From: Bacteroidetes bacterium HGW-Bacteroidetes-12
Lineage (GTDB): Bacteria > Bacteroidota > Bacteroidia > Flavobacteriales_E > Vicingaceae
Direction of reading: 5' to 3'
Assembly: GCA_002841035.1 (NCBI GenBank)
Contig: PHDR01000202.1
Location: forward strand, 1 to 5,494
Length of the DNA: 5,494 bases
The translations under genes were made by a program, and so were the position numbers. Shown one piece after another: positions 1 to 5,494 of the stretch. The stretch's first letter is position 1, and each line of letters starts with the position of its first letter. The notes below the pieces were generated by a model. That model saw only the letters and a list, made by a program, of their open reading frames with translations. It had not been told where the DNA came from and did no database searches.

Positions 1-659
1 TCCGAAACAGCAAAATTGGGTTGAGCTGTGATAAAAAGAAATTTTTTATCGTCCGAAAAAACAAACCCATTTTCAATGGTGATGTTCGAAAAATTGGTGT
101 TTTTTTCTAAAGTTTTAAAAAAATCGCTCGAAATATAAAGCGGGTCATTAAGTATAAACTCTTTTAAAACAAAACCACTAGGCGATAATAAGTTTTGCTG
201 AGCATGAATTAAACTTGTTCTGATGGTATCTTTTTTAATTTTATTTTCAATCGATTCGTAATAGGCATCGGCAATGAAAATAGGAAAATTTTGGTGGTAA
301 TAAGCATACACTTCTTTTTCAACATCTGGTCTTTGAATAACCAAATTGTTTATTAAACCTTGAACAGAGGTTGAAATGGAATCAGAAAAAATGGTTGTGA
401 GATTTTCAATTTCTTCCTCTGCTGTTTCGGAAACAGCAATAGAAATAATGAGTTGATTGCTTAAATTTTCTTGGTCAATAAATTTAAAAAAATTGGCGTA
501 AGCATTCCCCTTGGGTAAGGTTGAAAAAATATTTTCATTCAAACTAAGTTTTGAAACGCCATAAGAAAGCACCGTTACAATTGCAGTAAGGAGTCCCCAA
601 AAAACATATTTTCTAGCATAAAAGAAATTAATAAGATGGTTTATTCCTTTTCCTAACAT
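1..659 (-). CDS. MMPL/RND-family exporter, N-terminal part (partial, runs off left edge)
   Basis: Reading the minus strand from the ATG at 659-657 gives 219 uninterrupted codons up to the window edge, so the C-terminal part is missing. The protein begins with a short basic, amphipathic stretch, followed by one hydrophobic segment at about residues 18-35. A long soluble region then begins with SLNENIFSTLPKGN (39-52). A first transmembrane helix followed by a large extracytoplasmic porter-like domain is the N-terminal architecture of RND/MMPL transporters. The stretch ending GFVFSDDKKFLFITAQP resembles the 'SxDxKxxLLxxxP' strand of that domain. Such exporters are regular members of flexirubin and aryl-polyene clusters, where they are thought to move product or its lipid precursor across the inner membrane. 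No other Met occurs in the visible part, which supports this start. The gene is divergent from the pigment operon. The family call is from architecture and context; a different RND-like membrane protein cannot be excluded without the remaining helices. Confidence 0.8.
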   Translation of the reverse strand, partial: MLGKGINHLINFFYARKYVFWGLLTAIVTVLSYGVSKLSLNENIFSTLPKGNAYANFFKFIDQENLSNQLIISIAVSETAEEEIENLTTIFSDSISTSVQGLINNLVIQRPDVEKEVYAYYHQNFPIFIADAYYESIENKIKKDTIRTSLIHAQQNLLSPSGFVLKEFILNDPLYISSDFFKTLEKNTNFSNITIENGFVFSDDKKFLFITAQPNFAVS

Positions 660-664
660 ATTAA

Positions 665-695
665 CAAAAGTAGAGTGTTTTTTTCGTTTTGCAAA
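665..695 (-). promoter_or_regulatory. Bacteroidota-type promoter for the exporter gene
   Basis: On the minus strand there is TTTG (695-692), a 19-nt spacer and TACTTTTG (672-665). This matches the Bacteroidota primary sigma consensus of TTTG/TTG about 19 nt upstream of TAnnTTTG. Only five bases (TTAAT) separate the -7 box from the ATG at 659, so transcription from here would give a leaderless or almost leaderless mRNA. The match is by eye; no transcription start has been mapped. Confidence 0.55.
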
Positions 696-714
696 CTAAA
701 CTAAATTTTTGCAA
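687..714. repeat. Direct repeat TTTTGCAA x2, 20-bp period; possible operator
   Basis: TTTTGCAA occurs at 687-694 and again at 707-714, each containing the palindrome TTGCAA. Start-to-start distance is exactly 20 bp, about two helical turns, so the two copies face the same side of the DNA. The first copy overlaps the -33 element of the exporter promoter. The position fits a regulator-binding site, but the copies are short and the region is AT-rich, so chance is possible. Confidence 0.3.
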
Positions 715-787
715 TAATTTGTGAATCTTAATTTTTAAAATAAAACAACAAAATACTCAACTTAAAATCAGTTGGTTATGTGTTTTT

Positions 788-843
788 TTGTAATTATATA
801 AAAATATGTCAGATAAAAGACTGATTAAAAAATATAATTATAA
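788..843. promoter_or_regulatory. AT-rich dyad upstream of the pigment operon
   Basis: TAATTATAT (791-799) is the exact reverse complement of ATATAATTA (832-840). Two further pairs (788-789 with 842-843) extend it across a G-T mismatch. Inside the loop TCAG (809-812) and CTGA (821-824) form a second small dyad. The structure ends just before the putative -7 box at 848. It could be an operator for a regulator of the operon. Because the arms contain only A and T, chance is a real alternative. Confidence 0.2.
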
Positions 844-847
844 TATC

Positions 848-855
848 TATATTTG
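848..855 (+). promoter_or_regulatory. Putative -7 box for the ammonia-lyase/polyene operon
   Basis: TATATTTG fits the TAnnTTTG -7 consensus of Bacteroidota exactly and lies 32 nt before the ATG at 888, leaving a leader of roughly 25-30 nt. No TTG/TTTG is present 17-23 nt upstream, so the -33 element is missing or very weak. This could mean dependence on an activator. No Shine-Dalgarno motif precedes the start codon; the leader is A/T-rich, as is usual in this phylum. Confidence 0.45.
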
Positions 856-887
856 TCGTTTTTATTTAAAATTGGTATAAATAACAA

Positions 888-2414
888 ATGAAAAGATTAA
901 CAATAGAACAAGCTCAACAAATTGTTTTTAATGAAAAGGATATTGAGTTAACGAAAAATACCATCGAAACCATAAAAAAATCGTTTGTTTTTTTAACTTC
1001 TTTTTCTAAAGACAAAATTATATATGGAATCAATACAGGTTTTGGACCAATGGCTCAATTTAGAATAGAGCCAGAAGAACTGAATCAATTGCAATATAAT
1101 TTAATTAGAAGCCATGCTAGTGGTTCAGGAAATGTGCTATCACCAATTTATGTTAGAAGTGTTATTTTGGCACGATTAAATGCGTTTCTACAGGGGAATT
1201 CAGGGATTAGCCCAGAAGTTGTTACACAGTTGCATCTATTTTTAAAACACAACATCACACCCGAAATATTTGAGCATGGAAGTGTTGGAGCGAGTGGTGA
1301 TTTAGTTCAACTTTCTCATTTAGCAATGGCATTGATAGGTGAGGGATATGTGTATGAAAATAACGAGCGAGTTAAAACAAGTGAGGTATTAAAAAAACAT
1401 AAAATAGAGCCATTAAAACTAAATTTGAGAGATGGTTTAGGAATTATTAACGGAACATCTTGCATGACAGGAATAGCCGTTGTTAATCTTACTTATGCCA
1501 AAAGATTATTAACGCATGCAATCACAGCCTCATCAATAATTAATGAAATTATTGAATCTTTTGACGATTCTTTTTCAAAAGAATTAAATGCCGTTAAGTT
1601 GCATCCTGGTCAAAATTACATTGCCAAAGAAATGAGGGAGTTTCTGAAAGATAGCAAGCTAATTAGAAAACGAGAAGAACTTTTTAAAGATGATGCAGAA
1701 TTGCAACGAAGAGAATTTAAAAAGAAAATTCAAGAATATTATTCCATTCGATGTGTACCTCAAATTTTAGGGCCCATAATTGACACGCTTAATTATGCCG
1801 AAAATGTTGTGGAAAATGAGCTAAATTCTACTAATGATAACCCCATTATAAATTTAGAGGTGCAAAATGTTTTTCATGGTGGTAATTTTCATGGAGATTA
1901 TATTTCGTTAGAAATGGATAAGGTAAAAATTAGTTTAACAAAGCTATCAATGCTAATGGAACGCCAATTAAACTTTTTATTAAACCATCGATTAAATGAT
2001 AAATTTCCTCCATTTTTAAATGCAGGTAAACTCGGTTTAAATTTTGGATTTCAAGGCATACAATACACTGCTACATCAACAACTGCCGAAAGTCAAGCGT
2101 TGAGTAATTCCATGTACGTTCACAGTATTCCAAACAACAACGACAATCAAGATTTAGTGAGCATGGGGACAAACAGTGCTTTGATGGCAAGACAAGTGTT
2201 GGAAAATACGTATCAAGTTGTGGCAATTCATTTAATGGCTATTTGTCAGGCAATAGATTTACTTAGTGAAGCAGAAAAATCGAAATTATCAACAAAAACA
2301 AAAAAGGTATATCGTGAAATTAGAAAAATTGCTAGTTTTATAACCGATGATGTTTCTCAAGCTGAGACGATACATAATGTAACTAAATTTATAAAAGAAA
2401 ATTCACTCGTTTGA
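888..2414 (+). CDS. Aromatic amino acid ammonia-lyase, probably tyrosine ammonia-lyase (MIO enzyme, HutH/PAL family)
   Basis: This enzyme removes ammonia from an aromatic amino acid; here the likely reaction is L-tyrosine to 4-coumarate, the starter for the aryl-polyene chain. The 508-aa length is normal for the bacterial family. Visible hallmarks are YGINTGFG with catalytic Tyr46, GSVGASGDL whose Ala135-Ser136-Gly137 cyclises to the MIO cofactor, NGTS (189-192), YSIRC with substrate-carboxylate Arg288, and NDNP (316-319). The selectivity loop has Ser75-His76, as in histidine ammonia-lyases. However, the position of histidine lyase Glu414, which contacts the imidazole, is Gln421 in DNQDLVSMG, as in phenylalanine and tyrosine lyases. 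From memory, long stretches (NLIRSH, the region around 328-345, HSIPNNNDNQD) closely resemble the characterised Flavobacterium johnsoniae tyrosine ammonia-lyase. No other histidine-degradation gene is adjacent. It is the first gene of the operon, one base before the ketoreductase start. Automatic annotation would probably call it hutH; phenylalanine as substrate is a lesser alternative. Confidence 0.9.
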   Translation: MKRLTIEQAQQIVFNEKDIELTKNTIETIKKSFVFLTSFSKDKIIYGINTGFGPMAQFRIEPEELNQLQYNLIRSHASGSGNVLSPIYVRSVILARLNAFLQGNSGISPEVVTQLHLFLKHNITPEIFEHGSVGASGDLVQLSHLAMALIGEGYVYENNERVKTSEVLKKHKIEPLKLNLRDGLGIINGTSCMTGIAVVNLTYAKRLLTHAITASSIINEIIESFDDSFSKELNAVKLHPGQNYIAKEMREFLKDSKLIRKREELFKDDAELQRREFKKKIQEYYSIRCVPQILGPIIDTLNYAENVVENELNSTNDNPIINLEVQNVFHGGNFHGDYISLEMDKVKISLTKLSMLMERQLNFLLNHRLNDKFPPFLNAGKLGLNFGFQGIQYTATSTTAESQALSNSMYVHSIPNNNDNQDLVSMGTNSALMARQVLENTYQVVAIHLMAICQAIDLLSEAEKSKLSTKTKKVYREIRKIASFITDDVSQAETIHNVTKFIKENSLV

Positions 2415-2415
2415 T

Positions 2416-3150
2416 ATGAAAAATTGTGCATTAATAACAGGAGCATCAAGAGGATTAGGAAAAGCAATTGCAATTCAACTAGCCTTGGATAATAATTTAC
2501 ATATTTTAATAAATTATTCTTCTAATGAAAAAGCTGCAGAAGATACATTAAATGAAATTGTTAAAAATGGAGGTACGGCCGAAATTCTTAAATTTAATGT
2601 GCAAGATAAAGAAAATGTTGATAAAGCTTTAGATGAATGGTTTGCTAAAAATCAAGATAAATTTATAAGTGTTTTGGTTAATAATGCTGGAATTACCAGA
2701 GATGGTCTTTTTATGTGGATGCCCGAAAAAGACTGGGATGATGTGATTGATGTTTCGGCAAAAGGAATGTTTAATGTAACACAAAAATTAATTCAACCTA
2801 TGTTACGAAAAAGACAAGGAAGAATAATTAACATTGCATCTTTATCAGGATTAAAAGGAGTTCCTGGTCAAACCAACTATTCAGCAGCAAAAGGAGCAAT
2901 GATAGGAGCAACAAAAGCATTGGCTCAAGAAGTTGCTAAACGAAACATAACCGTTAATGCAGTAGCTCCTGGTTTTATTAAAAGTGATATGACTGAAGCG
3001 TTTAATGAAGAAGACTATAAAAAATTAGTCCCTTTAAATCGGTTTGGAAATCCTGAAGAAGTAGCACATTTAGTAAGTTTTTTAGCTTCCGAAAAAGCGG
3101 CATACATAACGGGCGAAATAATTAACATTAACGGAGGAATTTATTCATAA
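2416..3150 (+). CDS. fabG: 3-oxoacyl-ACP reductase, FabG-like short-chain dehydrogenase
   Basis: NADPH-dependent reduction of the beta-keto group on the ACP-bound chain after each elongation is the expected role, in the cytoplasm. The 244-aa protein is standard FabG length and complete. It shows the Rossmann motif TGASRGLG (8-15), NNAG (89-92), catalytic Ser142 in INIAS, Tyr155 and Lys159 in NYSAAKG, the PG loop (185-186), and a C-terminal TGEIININGG. The fourth tetrad residue, normally Asn in a 'NxxG/SxF' context, aligns with Ser114 in DVSAKGMF. Such a change suggests a pathway-specific paralogue rather than the housekeeping fatty-acid FabG. The start lies one base after the lyase stop and the stop overlaps the ketosynthase start by one base (TAATG), so translation is probably coupled. 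The dedicated role in polyene synthesis is inferred from context; the family assignment is firm. Confidence 0.92.
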   Translation: MKNCALITGASRGLGKAIAIQLALDNNLHILINYSSNEKAAEDTLNEIVKNGGTAEILKFNVQDKENVDKALDEWFAKNQDKFISVLVNNAGITRDGLFMWMPEKDWDDVIDVSAKGMFNVTQKLIQPMLRKRQGRIINIASLSGLKGVPGQTNYSAAKGAMIGATKALAQEVAKRNITVNAVAPGFIKSDMTEAFNEEDYKKLVPLNRFGNPEEVAHLVSFLASEKAAYITGEIININGGIYS

Positions 3151-4373
3151 TGGAACATAGGGTTGTAATTACAGGTATGGGCATTTATTCATGTTTAGGC
3201 GAAAACTTAAACGATGTAAGAGATTCATTATACAAAGGGAAAAGTGGAATTATTTTAGATGAAACAAGAAAAGATTTTGGTTTCAGATCTTCACTTACTG
3301 GAATGGTAAAAGACCCCGACTTAGCTCCATTTTTAAATAGAAGACAACGATTAGGAATGCATCAACCAGCCATGTTTGCCTATATGGCAACAAAAGAAGC
3401 CGTTGAAAATGCAGGCTTAGATATAGATTTTTTAGAAAAAACAGAAACAGGATTGATTTATGGTAATGATAGCACTGCTGGCTCTATAAGTGAAACGGTT
3501 GATAGAATTAGAGAAAAAAAAGACACAACCCTAGTGGGAAGTGGTGCAATTTTTCAAAACATGAACTGCACTGTTAATATGAATATTTCAACTATATTCA
3601 AATTAAAAGGTATTAATTTCACATTAAGTGCCGCTTGTGCATCAGGCTCCCACTCAATAGGAATGGGATATTTATTAATAAAACAAGGACTACAAGAACG
3701 AGTTATTTGTGGAGGAGCTCAAGAAATTAACCCAACAGCAATGGGAAGTTTTGATGGATTAAGTGTATTTTCAATTAAAGAATCAACCCCAACAAAAGCC
3801 TCCAAACCCTTTGATAGAGATAGAGACGGATTAATTCCTAGTGGAGGTGCTGCAACCGTGATTTTAGAATCTTATGAATCAGCAATAAAAAGAGGTGCTC
3901 CTATTTTAGGTGAGCTTATTGGTTATGGATTTTCATCAAATGGAGATCATTTATCAAATCCAAACATTGACGGGCAAAACCGTTCATTAAATATGGCTTT
4001 AAAACAAGCTAATATTAATGTAAATCAAATTGATTATATCAATGCCCACGCAACATCAACTCCTGCGGGCGATAGCGTTGAAGCAGAAGCTATTCATAGA
4101 GTTTTTGGAGGAAAAACGGCTGTAAGCTCAACCAAATCAATGACAGGACATGAGTGCTGGATGGCTGGAGCCAGTGAAATAGTGTATTCTATGTTGATGA
4201 TGCAAAATAATTTTATCGCTCCAAATATAAATTTTGAAAATCCTGATGAAATAACAGCAAAAATTAATATTATTGCAGAAACTAAACAACAGGATATAAA
4301 CTGTTTTCTTTCAAATTCTTTTGGATTTGGTGGAACAAACTCTAGTTTAATAATAAAAAAAATAAAAAAATGA
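3150..4373 (+). CDS. Beta-ketoacyl-ACP synthase (FabF/KAS II-like) of the aryl-polyene/flexirubin type
   Basis: This condensing enzyme extends the ACP-bound aryl chain by decarboxylative Claisen condensation with malonyl-ACP. At 407 aa it matches the usual KAS II length. The catalytic triad is intact: Cys163 in SAACASGSHS, His300 in NAHATSTPAGD and His334 in KSMTGHECWMAG, with Lys329 and the C-terminal gatekeeper loop FGFGGTN (391-397). It is therefore an active elongating synthase and not a chain-length factor, which would lack the Cys. The GHECWMAGASE segment differs from housekeeping FabF, where GHxxGAAG is usual, and fits pigment-cluster synthases. A GGAGGA run at 3133-3138 precedes the start, but it also encodes the reductase's C-terminal Gly-Gly. 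The start overlaps the upstream stop by one base, and the stop overlaps the ACP start as ATGA. A partner synthase or chain-length factor is expected outside the window. Confidence 0.93.
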   Translation: MEHRVVITGMGIYSCLGENLNDVRDSLYKGKSGIILDETRKDFGFRSSLTGMVKDPDLAPFLNRRQRLGMHQPAMFAYMATKEAVENAGLDIDFLEKTETGLIYGNDSTAGSISETVDRIREKKDTTLVGSGAIFQNMNCTVNMNISTIFKLKGINFTLSAACASGSHSIGMGYLLIKQGLQERVICGGAQEINPTAMGSFDGLSVFSIKESTPTKASKPFDRDRDGLIPSGGAATVILESYESAIKRGAPILGELIGYGFSSNGDHLSNPNIDGQNRSLNMALKQANINVNQIDYINAHATSTPAGDSVEAEAIHRVFGGKTAVSSTKSMTGHECWMAGASEIVYSMLMMQNNFIAPNINFENPDEITAKINIIAETKQQDINCFLSNSFGFGGTNSSLIIKKIKK

Positions 4374-4618
4374 ATAGAGAAACTATAATAGAAACAGTTA
4401 AAGACTTTTTATCTGAAGAATTTGAGGTAGATAAATCTAAAATTCAACCAAACGCAAATTTACAAGAAACGCTTGATTTAGATAGTTTAGATTATGTTGA
4501 TTTAGTAGTGGTTATTGAAGAAAATTTTGGATTTAAAGTAACAGGAGAAGATTTTATTGGTATAGGTACTTTTGATGAATTTTATACTCTTGTAGAAAAG
4601 AAACTAGCCGAAAAATAA
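4370..4618 (+). CDS. Acyl carrier protein
   Basis: A small, acidic carrier protein of 82 aa that holds the growing polyene chain as a thioester on a phosphopantetheine arm. The attachment site is Ser39 in the LDLDSLDYVDLV motif (35-46), a clear DSL-type site followed by the acidic recognition helix that partners dock to. Four-helix ACP length and the conserved F-E-V-D/T-G-E pattern agree. The start codon overlaps the ketosynthase stop (ATGA) and is preceded by a run of A residues in place of a Shine-Dalgarno site. Lying between a ketosynthase and an acyltransferase, it is probably the dedicated pigment ACP and not the fatty-acid AcpP, although sequence alone does not prove exclusivity. A phosphopantetheinyl transferase would have to come from elsewhere in the genome. 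Confidence 0.93.
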   Translation: MNRETIIETVKDFLSEEFEVDKSKIQPNANLQETLDLDSLDYVDLVVVIEENFGFKVTGEDFIGIGTFDEFYTLVEKKLAEK

Positions 4619-4621
4619 TAA

Positions 4622-5488
4622 ATGAGTAAATGGAGTGGTAAAAGTAAAGGAAGTGTTGTAGGTTATCGAATATTTTTGAGTGTTATAAAGATTTTTGGAT
4701 TACCATCTACTTATTTTTTACTAAAAACGGTTACTTATTTTTATTATAAATTTGACACAAAAAGTAGAAATTCTATTGAAGAATTTTATCTGAAAAGATT
4801 AAAATTCGACACCAAAAAAACTAAAAAAAAAACAAAAGAGAATTTTTATTATTTTGGACAAACACTAGTTGATAGAGCCGCTTTTTTAATAGGCAAAGGC
4901 AATAAATTTACCTTTGATTTTAACAATGAACAAAGCTTGATTGAGATAAGAAACGAAGGAAAAGGAGGGATTTTATTAAGCGGACATGTTGGTAATTGGG
5001 AAACCGCAGGAAATTTATTAACCGCACGAATAACATCTACAATAAATGTGCTGATGTTAGATGAAGAAGAGAAAAAAATTAAACAGTATCTAAAAGGAAC
5101 AACAGGCGGTTCAAAATTTAATGTTATCCCAATAAAGAATGATTTAAGCCATGTAATTAAAATACATAACGCATTAGCTAACAACGAATTTGTTGCAATT
5201 CATGCCGATAGATACATTGAGGGAGCAAAATTTATTGAATTAGATTTTTTTGGAGAAAAAGCAAAATTTCCGTTAGGACCTTTTATAGTAGCCTCAAAAT
5301 TTAAAGCACCAGTTACTTTTGTTTTTGCGGTTAAAGCAAAAAGATACCATTATTTATTAAGTGCAACATTGCCCATTAAAGAAAAATTAACACCCGAAGA
5401 AATAGCCAAAAAATTTGTAATTGAATTTGAAAATAAAATAACTTCACATCCTGAACAATGGTTTAACTATTTCGATTTTTATAAATAG
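4622..5488 (+). CDS. LpxL/HtrB-like lysophospholipid/lipid A-type acyltransferase
   Basis: This 288-aa protein belongs to the LPLAT superfamily related to lipid A late acyltransferases. The catalytic HX4E motif is His122-Glu127 in SGHVGNWETAG. Further family marks are HADR (194-197), the FPLGPF segment (216-221) and a C-terminal HPEQWFNYF (277-285). The N-terminus has a weakly hydrophobic region (about 14-42) and a Lys-rich patch (65-72), suggesting association with the inner membrane. In lipid A synthesis the family moves acyl chains from ACP to a sugar lipid. Here, directly after the ACP (3-nt gap), it more likely transfers the aryl-polyene acyl chain from ACP to its acceptor: the dialkylresorcinol in flexirubins or a membrane lipid in aryl polyenes. 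The acceptor is inference. The gene is complete, ending six bases before the window edge. It contains an A10 tract over codons 68-71. Confidence 0.9.
   Translation: MSKWSGKSKGSVVGYRIFLSVIKIFGLPSTYFLLKTVTYFYYKFDTKSRNSIEEFYLKRLKFDTKKTKKKTKENFYYFGQTLVDRAAFLIGKGNKFTFDFNNEQSLIEIRNEGKGGILLSGHVGNWETAGNLLTARITSTINVLMLDEEEKKIKQYLKGTTGGSKFNVIPIKNDLSHVIKIHNALANNEFVAIHADRYIEGAKFIELDFFGEKAKFPLGPFIVASKFKAPVTFVFAVKAKRYHYLLSATLPIKEKLTPEEIAKKFVIEFENKITSHPEQWFNYFDFYK
4823..4832 (+). repeat. A10 homopolymer inside the acyltransferase gene
   Basis: Ten consecutive A bases encode Lys68-Lys69-Lys70 and the first base of Thr71. An A7 run (4814-4820) lies just before it, separated by CT. A one-base slip would frameshift the enzyme well upstream of its HX4E site at residue 122 and abolish activity. 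Such tracts can be phase-variable or slippery, but in an AT-rich genome with many Lys codons they are also expected by chance. Confidence 0.4.
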
Positions 5489-5494
5489 AGTCTG

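Noticed and set aside
1..437. 11-bp inverted repeat: TCCGAAACAGC at 1-11 and its reverse complement at 421-431, plus the local palindrome 421-437
   Set aside because: Both copies lie inside the exporter coding frame and encode Ala-Val-Ser stretches with ordinary codons. No mobile-element or regulatory context is present, so coincidence is the simplest reading.
660..887. Possible small gene, sRNA or riboswitch in the intergenic region
   Set aside because: No ATG-started frame of useful length and no GC-containing stem or known aptamer pattern was seen. Promoter elements and AT-rich repeats account for the space.
888..2414. Histidine utilisation (hut) operon
   Set aside because: No urocanase, imidazolonepropionase or formiminoglutamase gene is nearby, and the neighbouring genes are all acyl-chain synthesis enzymes.
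3133..3138. GGAGGA resembling a Shine-Dalgarno site before the ketosynthase
   Set aside because: It encodes the conserved C-terminal Gly-Gly of the reductase, is 11 nt from the ATG, and Bacteroidota rarely rely on this motif. It may help but cannot be claimed as a functional site.
4849..5184. 111-codon open frame on the minus strand
   Set aside because: It lies wholly inside the acyltransferase gene, has no recognisable domain, and the plus-strand frame carries clear family motifs. It is a shadow frame.

Overview
The window is AT-rich (roughly two-thirds A+T by eye). It lacks Shine-Dalgarno sites at most starts and carries TAnnTTTG-type promoter elements. With the protein families present, this points to a member of the Bacteroidota, most likely a flavobacterium-like organism. 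The content is a fragment of an aryl-polyene / flexirubin pigment biosynthesis locus.

Layout: positions 1-659 hold the N-terminal part of a minus-strand gene for an MMPL/RND-type membrane exporter, which runs off the left edge. Positions 660-887 are a 228-bp divergent intergenic region with a good candidate promoter for the exporter, a candidate -7 box for the rightward operon, a 20-bp-spaced TTTTGCAA direct repeat and an AT-rich dyad. From 888 to 5488 five plus-strand genes are packed with junctions of +1, -1, -4 and +3 nt: an aromatic amino acid (probably tyrosine) ammonia-lyase, a FabG-like ketoreductase, a FabF-like ketosynthase, an acyl carrier protein and an LpxL/HtrB-like acyltransferase. 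This is almost certainly one transcriptional unit with translational coupling. Only six bases follow the last stop.

How the genes work together (inference from known flexirubin and aryl-polyene pathways): the ammonia-lyase turns tyrosine into 4-coumarate, the starter of the polyene. The ACP carries the growing chain, the ketosynthase elongates it with malonyl units, and the ketoreductase reduces each beta-keto group before dehydration. The acyltransferase probably transfers or esterifies the finished acyl chain at the membrane, and the divergent exporter may help move product or precursor lipid to the outer membrane. A dehydratase, an aryl-CoA/ACP ligase, a chain-length-factor partner and the dialkylresorcinol enzymes DarA/DarB are not in this window. 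The sequence therefore cannot decide between a true flexirubin and a simpler aryl polyene, although the ammonia-lyase favours a tyrosine-derived, flexirubin-type product.

The system belongs to a known class and I see no evidence of an undescribed system. The points most worth a second look are the substrate call of the ammonia-lyase, an Asn-to-Ser change in the ketoreductase tetrad, a possible leaderless exporter transcript with an operator-like repeat over its -33 element, and an A10 tract inside the acyltransferase gene.
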